From JBHENW01 sp046261875 (lineage in GTDB: Bacteria; Acidobacteriota; Thermoanaerobaculia; UBA5066; Gp7-AA6), in assembly GCA_046261875.1 (NCBI GenBank), contig JBHENW010000203.1, positions 1 through 14,062 of the forward strand: 14,062 bases of DNA, read 5' to 3'. Shown piece by piece: positions 1 through 6,600 of this stretch (positions are counted from its first letter, which is position 1; each line of letters opens with the position of its first letter). The position numbers were made by a program, and so were the translations under genes. The notes beneath the pieces were generated by a model. That model was given only the letters and a program-made list of their open reading frames with translations, ran no database searches and had not been told where the DNA came from.

Positions 1-142
1 GGAGATGGTGGTGCCGGGGGATACGGTGAACCTGCAGATCCAGCTCATCACCCCCATCGCCATGGAGAAGGGGCTGCGCTTCGCCATCCGCGAAGGCGGC
101 CGCACCGTCGGCGCCGGCACCATCACCGAGATCCTGGAGTAA
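1..142 (+). CDS. tuf: Elongation factor Tu, C-terminal end (partial)
   Basis: The window opens inside a reading frame whose first full codon is at base 2 and which stops at TAA 140-142. The 46 visible codons give the end of EF-Tu domain 3, with the hallmark segments 'MVVPGDTVNLQIQLITPIAM', 'RFAIREGGRTVGAGTITEIL'. EF-Tu is the GTPase that delivers aminoacyl-tRNA to the ribosome. This domain contacts the tRNA T-arm and EF-Ts, and is where kirromycin-type antibiotics act. The GTPase domain lies outside the window. The last codons include GGAG (136-139), which serves as the Shine-Dalgarno sequence of rpmG. A tuf copy directly before rpmG-trpT-secE-nusG is the arrangement seen in many bacteria. 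Confidence 0.97.
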   Translation, partial: EMVVPGDTVNLQIQLITPIAMEKGLRFAIREGGRTVGAGTITEILE

Positions 143-145
143 GCG

Positions 146-298
146 ATGCAGGAAAACATCAGCCTCGCCTGCGCCGAGTGCAAGCGCAAGAACTACACGA
201 CGACGAAGAACAAGAAAACCAACACGGAGAAGCTCGAGCTCTCCAAATACTGCCGGTTCTGCCGCAAGCACACGGCGCACCGGGAAGGAAAGGTCTGA
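146..298 (+). CDS. rpmG: 50S ribosomal protein L33, zinc-binding (C+) form
   Basis: A 50-residue basic protein of the large ribosomal subunit. ATG at 146 follows the tuf stop by three bases and has GGAG at 136-139 as ribosome binding site, six bases upstream. The sequence has the L33 pattern: a central 'YTTTKNKKTN' stretch between two cysteine pairs (C9/C12 and C36/C39). These four cysteines mark the C+ paralogue, which binds one zinc ion; zinc-free paralogues lack them. The length is normal for the family. It is too short for many ORF finders, but the family match, tight spacing and position before tRNA-Trp/secE make it secure. Translation is probably coupled to tuf. Confidence 0.96.
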   Translation: MQENISLACAECKRKNYTTTKNKKTNTEKLELSKYCRFCRKHTAHREGKV

Positions 299-311
299 GC
301 GAGTACGCCAC

Positions 312-388
<77 letters not shown>

Positions 389-398
389 GAGAAAAAGC

Positions 399-620
399 AT
401 GTTGCCGGTCAAAGAGTGGTGGCCCTCGACCCGGAACTTCTTCCGGGACGTGTGGCTCGAGATGAAGAAGGTGAGCTGGCCCGGACGCCCCGAGGTCGTC
501 GGGACGACGGTCGTCGTCGTCGTGGCCTGCTTCCTCTTCGGCTTCTATCTCTTCGTCGTGGACGTCGGCCTTTCCTGGCTGCTCGAGCGGATCTTCAAGC
601 TGGCGGGGGTGGCGGCGTGA
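399..620 (+). CDS. secE: Preprotein translocase subunit SecE
   Basis: SecE clamps the two halves of SecY in the inner-membrane protein-export channel. The 73-residue product has the short, single-membrane-span form of the family. It has an amphipathic N-terminal helix (about residues 5-24), the conserved cytosolic 'EMKKVSWPGRPEVVGTT' motif (about 21-37) and one hydrophobic span, 'VVVVVACFLFGFYLFVV' (about 38-54). ATG 399 is the only sensible start, since the tRNA ends at 388; its ribosome binding site is poor (a purine run, GAGAAAAAG). The stop TGA (618-620) overlaps the GTG start of nusG, the usual secE-nusG pairing. Confidence 0.96.
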   Translation: MLPVKEWWPSTRNFFRDVWLEMKKVSWPGRPEVVGTTVVVVVACFLFGFYLFVVDVGLSWLLERIFKLAGVAA

Positions 621-1198
621 ACCGGGCGAACTCGGGCGAGGGGGCGGTGGGCTCCGCGCAGGCCCAGCATGCGAAGAACTGGTACATCGTCCATACCTAC
701 TCCGGCTTCGAGGAGCGCGTGCGTCAGAACCTGAAGCAGCGCGTCGAGGCGATGGGGATGGCCGACGCCTTCGGCGACATCCGCATCCCGACGGAGACCC
801 TCGTGGAGATGAAGGGGGGCAAGCGCCGGGAGATCCAGCGAAAGTTCTTCCCGGGCTACATCATCGTCGAGATGGAGATGTCCGACGAAGCGTGGCACCT
901 GGTCAAGAACACGCCGAAGGTCACAGGTTTCGTCGGATCGGGTAAGGAGCCCACGCCGCTCACCTCCGAGGAGGTCGAACAGATCCTCCACCGCGTGACG
1001 TCCACGAAGGAGAAGCCCAAGCCGAAGCACACGTTCGAGAAGGGAGAGCACGTCCGGATCACGGACGGCCCCTTCACCAACTTCACCGGCGTCGTCGAGG
1101 ACATCAACCTGGACCGCTCGACGCTGAAAGTCATGGTCACGATCTTCGGGCGGTCCACGCCGGTGGAGCTCGAGTTCCTGCAGGTCCAGAAGCTGTAA
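617..1198 (+). CDS. nusG: Transcription termination/antitermination factor NusG
   Basis: NusG binds the RNA polymerase clamp through its N-terminal domain and couples it to Rho or to ribosomal protein S10 through its KOW domain. From GTG 617 the product is 193 residues. The NGN domain begins at 'NWYIVHTYSGFEERVRQNL' (about 21-39) and includes 'RKFFPGYIIVEMEM' (75-88) and 'VKNTPKVTGFVG' (96-107). The KOW domain is about 139-193 ('GEHVRITDGPFTNFTGVV'). I chose GTG 617 because it overlaps the secE stop (GTGA) and has a G-rich stretch (605-609) about seven bases upstream. It gives an N-terminal extension of about 20 poorly conserved residues. The frame is open further upstream, but that would run into the tRNA and secE. 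A start at GTG 647 is possible. Confidence 0.96.
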   Translation: MNRANSGEGAVGSAQAQHAKNWYIVHTYSGFEERVRQNLKQRVEAMGMADAFGDIRIPTETLVEMKGGKRREIQRKFFPGYIIVEMEMSDEAWHLVKNTPKVTGFVGSGKEPTPLTSEEVEQILHRVTSTKEKPKPKHTFEKGEHVRITDGPFTNFTGVVEDINLDRSTLKVMVTIFGRSTPVELEFLQVQKL

Positions 1199-1213
1199 GA
1201 AGAAAGACGCCAG

Positions 1214-1636
1214 ATGGCAAAGAAGATCACCGGCTACGTGAAGCTGCAGATCCCCGCGGGCGAAGCGACCCCGGCCCCCCCGGTCGGACCGGCGCTCGGC
1301 CAGCAGGGGGTCAACATCATGGACTTCTGCAAGAACTTCAACGCCCGGACCGCGGCGCAGAAGGGGTTGATCATCCCCGTCGTCATCACGGTCTTCGCGG
1401 ACCGTTCGTACACGTTCGTGACCAAGACGCCGCCGGCGTCGATCCTCCTCCTCAAGGCGGCGGGGGTGCCGAAAGGCTCGGGCACGCCGAACAAGGAGAA
1501 GGTCGGCAAGGTGACGAAGCAGCAGGTCGAGGAGATCGCGAAGACGAAGCTTCCGGATCTGAACGCGGCGGACCTCCCGGCGGCCGTCAAGGTCGTGGAA
1601 GGGACGGCGAGGAGCATGGGCATCGAGGTGGTCTGA
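1214..1636 (+). CDS. rplK: 50S ribosomal protein L11
   Basis: L11 builds the GTPase-associated centre of the large subunit with 23S rRNA and the L10-L7/L12 stalk, and is needed for RelA activation. The 140-residue length is standard. The N-terminal domain carries the proline-rich 'TPAPPVGPALGQQGVNIM' segment (19-36), the linker region that thiostrepton contacts, with the wild-type prolines present (P22, P23, P26). The C-terminal rRNA-binding domain contains 'KTPPASILLLKAAGVPKGSG' and ends 'VVEGTARSMGIEVV'. It follows nusG by 15 bases, with only a weak purine-rich ribosome binding site (AAGAAGAAAG). It belongs to the nusG-rplKA transcription unit. Confidence 0.98.
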   Translation: MAKKITGYVKLQIPAGEATPAPPVGPALGQQGVNIMDFCKNFNARTAAQKGLIIPVVITVFADRSYTFVTKTPPASILLLKAAGVPKGSGTPNKEKVGKVTKQQVEEIAKTKLPDLNAADLPAAVKVVEGTARSMGIEVV

Positions 1637-1718
1637 AGCTGACCGCTGACAGCGCCGGCTGACAGCTCGAAGGTCGGAGGCCGGGCGCGAGCCGGCCGTT
1701 TGAACGACGAGGAGAACG
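1637..1718 (+). promoter_or_regulatory. rplK-rplA spacer with repeats, hairpin and rplA ribosome binding site
   Basis: This 82-base spacer separates two genes that are nearly adjacent in many bacteria. It has three copies of GCTGAC (1638-1643, 1645-1650, 1658-1663); the last two extend to GCTGACAGC with a 13-base period. A perfect six-pair hairpin follows, GGCCGG (1679-1684) with CCGGCC (1692-1697) around the loop GCGCGAG. Only three T residues come after it, so it is not a convincing terminator. The rplA Shine-Dalgarno GAGGAG lies at 1709-1714. A regulatory or RNA-processing role is inference; L1 is known to control its own operon through mRNA binding, but I cannot match the L1 target motif here. 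Confidence 0.45.
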
Positions 1719-2414
1719 ATGGCAAAAGTGGGCAAGAAATACGCCGCCGCGAAAGCGAAGCTGGAGCCGCGTCCGTACAGGCTCGGCGACGCGGTGAAGC
1801 TCGTCCGCGAGATGAAGTTCGCCCGGTTCGACGAGTCGGTGGACCTGGCCATGCTGCTCGGGGTCAACCCGAAGCACGCCGACCAGATGGTGCGCGGCAC
1901 CGTCGTGTTGCCGCACGGAACCGGCAAGTCCAAGCGGGTCGCCGTCATCGCGGCGGGCGACAAGATGAAGGAAGCCCAGGACTCGGGCGCGGATCACGTC
2001 GGGGGAGAGGACCTCGTCGCGCGGATCCAGGAGGGGTTCCTGGAGTTCGAGGCCCTCGTGGCGACGCCGGACATGATGCGCCTCGTCGGCCGACTCGGAA
2101 AAGTCCTCGGACCCAAGGGGCTGATGCCCAACCCGAAGGCCGGCACGGTCACGATGGAAGTCGGCAAGGCGGTCCGGGAGATCAAGGGGGGCAAGATCGA
2201 GTTCCGCGTGGACAAGACGTCGATCATCCACGCCCCGATCGGCAAGACCTCCTTCGACGAGAAGAAGCTCGAGGAGAACGCGGCGGCGTTCATCGCGGCG
2301 GTCCAGAAGGCCAAGCCGCCCGCCGCCAAGGGGAAGTATTTCCGGACGATCTCGATGTCTTCGACGATGGGTCCCGGCGTCGAGATCGACACGGCGTCGC
2401 TGGAGCTGGTGTGA
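1719..2414 (+). CDS. rplA: 50S ribosomal protein L1
   Basis: L1 forms the mobile stalk that helps deacylated tRNA leave the E site, and in many bacteria represses its own operon by binding the mRNA. The product has 231 residues, normal for the family. The N-terminal basic stretch 'MAKVGKKYAAAKAKLEP' is followed by domain I ('FDESVDLAMLLGVNPKHADQ', 37-56). Domain II carries the signature 'GKVLGPKGLMPNPKAGTVT' (127-145). Domain I returns from about 'KIEFRVDKTSIIHAPIGKTSF' (159-179). ATG 1719 is supported by GAGGAG at 1709-1714. The C-terminal 'SSTMGPGVEID' is typical. Confidence 0.98.
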   Translation: MAKVGKKYAAAKAKLEPRPYRLGDAVKLVREMKFARFDESVDLAMLLGVNPKHADQMVRGTVVLPHGTGKSKRVAVIAAGDKMKEAQDSGADHVGGEDLVARIQEGFLEFEALVATPDMMRLVGRLGKVLGPKGLMPNPKAGTVTMEVGKAVREIKGGKIEFRVDKTSIIHAPIGKTSFDEKKLEENAAAFIAAVQKAKPPAAKGKYFRTISMSSTMGPGVEIDTASLELV

Positions 2415-2415
2415 G

Positions 2416-2553
2416 GCGGCCCAGGGGGCACGGGGGACCGCGGGCCGTCCACCGAAGGCATACCCACGGCGGTAGGCAGCGCCGGTACTCCGGCGCTGAC
2501 GTCCCCCCGCCGAGCGTCGCCGCGGCCGTGAGACCGCGGCGAGCGGAGAAACG
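2416..2553 (+). ncRNA. Structured leader before rplJ (L10-leader-like)
   Basis: The 139 bases between rplA and rplJ fold into several stems on paper. Stem 1 pairs CGGCCC 2417-2422 with GGGCCG 2442-2447. Stem 2 is a long arm: CGGCGG 2467-2472 with CCGCCG 2507-2512, enclosing CAGCGCCGG 2477-2485 with CCGGCGCTG 2490-2498 (loop TACT). Stem 3 pairs TCGCCGCGG 2517-2525 with CCGCGGCGA 2534-2542, just before the rplJ ribosome binding site (GGAG 2545-2548). The 'CCGAAGGCA' (2452-2460) and 'CCCGCCGAG' (2506-2514) strings recall the conserved parts of the known L10 leader, the mRNA site where L10-L7/L12 binds to repress rplJL. The structure is seen directly; the family assignment rests on memory of the motif and position. 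Confidence 0.72.
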
Positions 2554-3111
2554 ATGAACCGCACCGAAAAGACCAACGCCGTCGAGACCCTCCAGGGCGC
2601 CTTCGCGGCCTCTCCCAACGCGATCCTGTTCGGGTTCACCGGGCTGAAAGTCGCCGAGGTGACCGAGTTGAGGCGCCAGGTGCGGGGCACGAAGTCGAAA
2701 TACCTCGTCGTGAAGAACACGCTCGCGCTGCGGGCGGCCAAAGGGACGGCCCTCGAAAGCGTCTCCTCGCACTTCACCGGCCCGACGGCCGTCGTGTTCA
2801 ACGCGGACAATCCGGTGGCCCTCGCGAAGGTCCTCACCGCCTTCGCCAAGACGAACCCGAACCTCGTCTTCAAGGCGGCCCTGGTCGAGGGGCGGGCGGT
2901 GGCGGCTGCGGAGATCCAGGCGATCGCCGACCTGCCCACGCGGGAGCAGCTCGTCGCGCAGCTGCTCTTCCTCATGCAGTCCCCCCTGCGCCGGCTGGCG
3001 ACGGTCCTGTCGGCCCCGGCGCGCAGCCTCGCGAGTGTCATGGCGCAGATAGCGGAACAGAAACCGAAAACGGCGGGCGCGGCCGAGGCCGCCCCTGCGG
3101 CGACCGAGTAA
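2554..3111 (+). CDS. rplJ: 50S ribosomal protein L10
   Basis: L10 anchors L7/L12 dimers to the ribosome at the base of the factor-binding stalk, and its complex with L7/L12 typically represses rplJL translation. The product has 185 residues. The N-terminal rRNA-binding domain shows the family pattern 'ILFGFTGLKVAEVTELRRQV' (24-43) and 'YLVVKNTLALRAAKGT' (50-65). The C-terminal part (about 130-170, 'REQLVAQLLFLMQSPLRRLA') is the helix that binds L7/L12, followed by an Ala-rich tail. ATG 2554 has GGAG at 2545-2548, five bases upstream and immediately after the last hairpin of the leader, so access to this start may be regulated. Confidence 0.97.
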   Translation: MNRTEKTNAVETLQGAFAASPNAILFGFTGLKVAEVTELRRQVRGTKSKYLVVKNTLALRAAKGTALESVSSHFTGPTAVVFNADNPVALAKVLTAFAKTNPNLVFKAALVEGRAVAAAEIQAIADLPTREQLVAQLLFLMQSPLRRLATVLSAPARSLASVMAQIAEQKPKTAGAAEAAPAATE

Positions 3112-3138
3112 CAAGCGAGTCACAAGGAGAGAACCGAG

Positions 3139-3525
3139 ATGGCGATGTCGGCGGAAAACTTCGTGAAGGAAATCGAGGGGATGACCGTCCTCGAGCTGAA
3201 CGGCCTGGTCAAGGCGCTCGAGGAGAAGTTCGGCGTCTCCGCGGCGGCCATGGCGATGCCCATGGCGGCGGGGCCGGCGGCGGGCGGGGCCGCGGCCGCT
3301 CCGGCGGAAGAGGAGAAGACGGAGTTCACGGTGCACCTGCTCGCCGCGGGCGACAAGATCAAGACGATCAAGGTCGTCCGGGAGGTCACGAGCCTCGGGC
3401 TGAAGGAGGCCAAGGACCTCGTGGACGGGGCTCCGGGCGTGCTCAAGGAAGGCGTTTCCAAGGACGAGGCGGGCAACATCAAAAAGAAATTTGAGGAAGT
3501 CGGCGCCAAGGTCGAGGTCAAGTAG
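3139..3525 (+). CDS. rplL: 50S ribosomal protein L7/L12
   Basis: L7/L12 is the multicopy, flexible stalk protein that recruits EF-Tu, EF-G and other GTPases. The product has 128 residues. The N-terminal dimerisation helices (about 1-35, 'MTVLELNGLVKALEEKFGVS') are followed by an Ala/Gly/Pro hinge (about 36-58). The C-terminal factor-binding domain carries 'KIKTIKVVREVTSLGLKEAK' (73-92), 'DLVDGAPGVLKEGVSKDEA' and 'KKKFEEVGAKVEVK'. ATG 3139 has a strong Shine-Dalgarno (AAGGAG 3124-3129) nine bases upstream. A second in-frame ATG at 3145 would remove two residues and has less favourable context. It lies 27 bases after rplJ. Confidence 0.98.
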   Translation: MAMSAENFVKEIEGMTVLELNGLVKALEEKFGVSAAAMAMPMAAGPAAGGAAAAPAEEEKTEFTVHLLAAGDKIKTIKVVREVTSLGLKEAKDLVDGAPGVLKEGVSKDEAGNIKKKFEEVGAKVEVK

Positions 3526-3681
3526 GAGCTCCGGGCGCCATCTTCCAGCTCCGGGAATTCGTGGTTGTTCTCATAGTTGCCCGGCCCCAGCTCGGGCGGG
3601 GGACCTCGCGGTCCCCCGAACCCCCTGGGCCGGTCACCCAGAGTCCCTTTGTCCGCCGGAACCCTCCGGAGAGGAGTCTGA
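3526..3681 (+). promoter_or_regulatory. rplL-rpoB spacer with hairpins (possible attenuator or processing site)
   Basis: This 156-base spacer has a nine-pair perfect hairpin: CGGGGGACC 3597-3605 with GGTCCCCCG 3610-3618, loop TCGC. A competing stem pairs GCCCG 3579-3583 with CGGGC 3593-3597. Weaker stems follow: CTGGG 3625-3629 with CCCAG 3637-3641, and CCGGA 3656-3660 with TCCGG 3665-3669. A direct repeat AGCTCCGGG occurs at 3527-3535 and 3547-3555. No T-run follows the main hairpin, so full termination is unlikely. In E. coli the equivalent spacer holds an attenuator and an RNase III site that lower rpoBC output relative to ribosomal proteins; a similar role here is inferred from position. 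The rpoB Shine-Dalgarno GAGGAG is at 3671-3676. Confidence 0.6.
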
Positions 3682-6600
3682 ATGTCTGAGTCGGGCGTGA
3701 GCGTGTCCCCCGAACGCAGGAACTTTTCGAAGATCCGGTCCTTCATGGACCTGCCGAACCTGATCGATGTCCAGCGCCGGTCCTACGAGCGCTTCCTGCA
3801 GATGAACCTGCTGCCGGAAGAGCGCGAGGAGTCCGGCCTGCAGTCCGTCTTCACGAGCGTTTTCCCGTTTTCCGATTTCCGGGGCGCCTGCGAGCTGCAG
3901 TTCGTCAAGTACGCCATCGGCAACTGGGAGTGCAAGTGTGGCCGGCTGAAGGGGCTCGAGCACCTGCGGATGGACTGCCGCAACTGCGGGAAGCGGATCG
4001 TCACGGCGCACCCCCACGAGGAGGTCGTGGCCTGCACGCACTGCGGCGTCCAGAACCCCAACCGCGTCACCCTCTGCGACGTCTGCGGCAACCCCGTGGA
4101 CCTGCAGATGAAGTACTCGGTCGCGGAGTGCCAGGAGCGGGGGATGACCTACTCGGTGCCCCTGAAGGTCACCTTCCGGCTGTTCGTCTACGACAAAGAC
4201 CCGGAGACGGGGGTCAAGACCATGCGCGACGCCAAGGAAGAGGAGGTCTTCTTCGGCGACATCCCGCTGATGACCGAGCACGGAACGTTCGTCATCAACG
4301 GCACGGAACGGGTCATCGTCTCCCAGCTCCACCGCTCCCCCGGCGTGTTCTTCACGCGCGAGTCGGCCCACGGCTTCCTCGCGAAGATCATCCCGTACCG
4401 CGGCTCGTGGGTGGAGTTCGAGTACGACCAGAAGGGGATCCTCTTCGTCCGCATCGACCGCAAGCGCAAGTTCCCGGCCACGATCTTCCTGCGCGCGCTC
4501 GGCCTGGAGACGGACGAGTCGATCCTGCGGCAGTTCTACGCCGCCGTCCCGGCCCGCTTCGAGCGGGGGCGGGCCTACCTGACCCTCGGCAAGGACATCC
4601 TCAGGCAGGAAGAGCTCAAGGAGCGGTACGCCCGCGTCAAGCGCGAGACCAAGGTCGTCATGGCCGGCATCCGGCTGACGGCCGACGATCAGAAGGAGAT
4701 CCAGAAGAAGGGCTCCGTCGAACGCTCGGTGGACGACGCCGCGGTCGAGAAGGCCTGCTTCCTCGCGGACGTCGTGGACCTCTCCACGGGCGAGGTCCTC
4801 TTCGAGGCCGGCCAGGAGCTCGGCCCGGACGCGCCCGCCGCTCTCAAGGAGCGCGGGATCAAGGAAGTCGAGCTCTTCTTCCCGGATTGGGACGTCTCGG
4901 GCGACATCCTCGTCAACACGATCCGCAAGGACACCCACAAGACGAAGAACGAGGCGATCCTCGAGATCTACCGGCGCCTGCGCCCCGGCGATCCGCCGAC
5001 GTACGAGTCGGCGAAGAACCTCTTCGAAGGGATGTTCTTCGACCCGAAGAAGTACGACTTCTCGCGCGTCGGCCGCTTCAAGTTCAACATCAAGCTCGAG
5101 GCGGACTCCTCCGAGGACACACGGACGCTCACGGCCCAGGACATCTACCGGGTCGTCGGGTACCTGCTCCGCCTCAAGCGCGACGTCGGCCGCACGGACG
5201 ACATCGACAACCTCGGCAACCGCCGGGTACGGTCGGTCGGCGAGCTGCTCGAGAACCAGTTCCGGATCGGGCTCGTGCGCATGGAGCGGGCGATCAAGGA
5301 AAAGATGTCGGTGCACCAGGACATCGACTCGGCGATGCCGCACGACCTGATCAACTCCAAGCCGGTCATCGCCTCGATCAAGGAGTTTTTCGGGTCCTCG
5401 CAGCTCTCCCAGTTCATGGACCAGACGAACCCCCTTTCGGAGGTCACCCACAAGCGGCGCCTCTCGGCCCTCGGGCCGGGAGGGCTCTCCCGCGAGCGGG
5501 CGGGCTTCGAGGTCCGCGACGTGCACCCGACCCATTACGGCCGGGTCTGCCCGATCGAGACGCCGGAAGGCCCGAACATCGGGCTGATTTCGTCGCTCTC
5601 CTGCTACGCGCGAATCAACGACTTCGGCTTCATCGAAACGCCCTACAAGAAAGTCGAGCGCGGCCGCGTCATCGACCACTTCCAGGTCACCCAGGTCGGC
5701 GACACCGGGTTGAAGCTCGGCCAGATCGTCGAAAAGAAGGAGCTGGAAGAGGAGAATGAGCGCGGCAAGCGCGGCCACCGGCGGCAGGCGGACGCGGTCC
5801 CGTACGCCTTCTACCTCTCGGCGTGGGAGGAGGAGAACTTCGTCATCGCGCAGGCCAACGCCGAGACGGACGCCGCGGGCCGGATCAAGGAAGACCGCGT
5901 CATCGCGCGGTTCAACGGCGAGTTCATCACGGCCGAGCGGGACAAGATCGACTACAAGGACATCTCCCCCAAGCAGCTCGTTTCGGTCGCCACGGCGCTC
6001 ATCCCGTTTCTCGAGCACGACGACGCGAACCGGGCGCTCATGGGCTCGAACATGCAGCGGCAGGCCGTGCCGCTGCTCCAGGTCGAGGCGCCCCTCGTGG
6101 GAACCGGCCTGGAGTCCACGGTCGCCCGGGATTCAGGCGCCGTCGTGCTCGCCAAGCGCGGCGGGATCGTGGACCAGGTGGACTCCGAGCGCATCATCGT
6201 GCGCGTCGAGGGGGGCCCGGAGGCCGGGGGCGGCAAGGAGTTCGGCGCGGACATCTACCCGTTGACGAAGTTCCGGCGCTCCAACCAGAACACCTGCATC
6301 AATCAGAAGCCGATCGTCCAGGAGGGCGCCACGGTGGCCCGCGGCGAAGTGCTCGCGGACGGGCCCTGCACGCAGCAGGGGGAGCTCGCCCTCGGGCGGA
6401 ACATCCTCGTCGCCTTCATGCCCTGGCGGGGCTACAACTACGAGGACGCGATCCTCGTCTCCGAGCGCCTCGTGAAGGACGACTTCTTCACCTCGATCCA
6501 CATCCAGGAGTTCGACATCGAGGCCCGCGACACGAAGCTCGGCCCGGAAGAGATCACGCGGGACATCCCCAACGTCTCCGAGAACGCGCTGCGCGACCTC

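Noticed and set aside
545..1963. Long open frame on the minus strand across nusG, rplK and rplA
   Set aside because: It is the antisense shadow of three certain genes, with Arg/Leu/Asp-rich low-complexity translation typical of GC-rich reverse frames.
3634..6018. 794-residue minus-strand frame opposite rpoB, and similar ones at 8643-10865 and 10899-13145
   Set aside because: They are antisense shadows of rpoB and rpoC, rich in Leu, Asp, Arg and Val from GC-rich codons, with no recognisable domains.
5756..6265. Plus-strand frame inside rpoB preceded by GAGGAG
   Set aside because: The Shine-Dalgarno-like bases simply encode Glu codons of rpoB, and the translation is a Ser/Arg/Thr-rich shadow.
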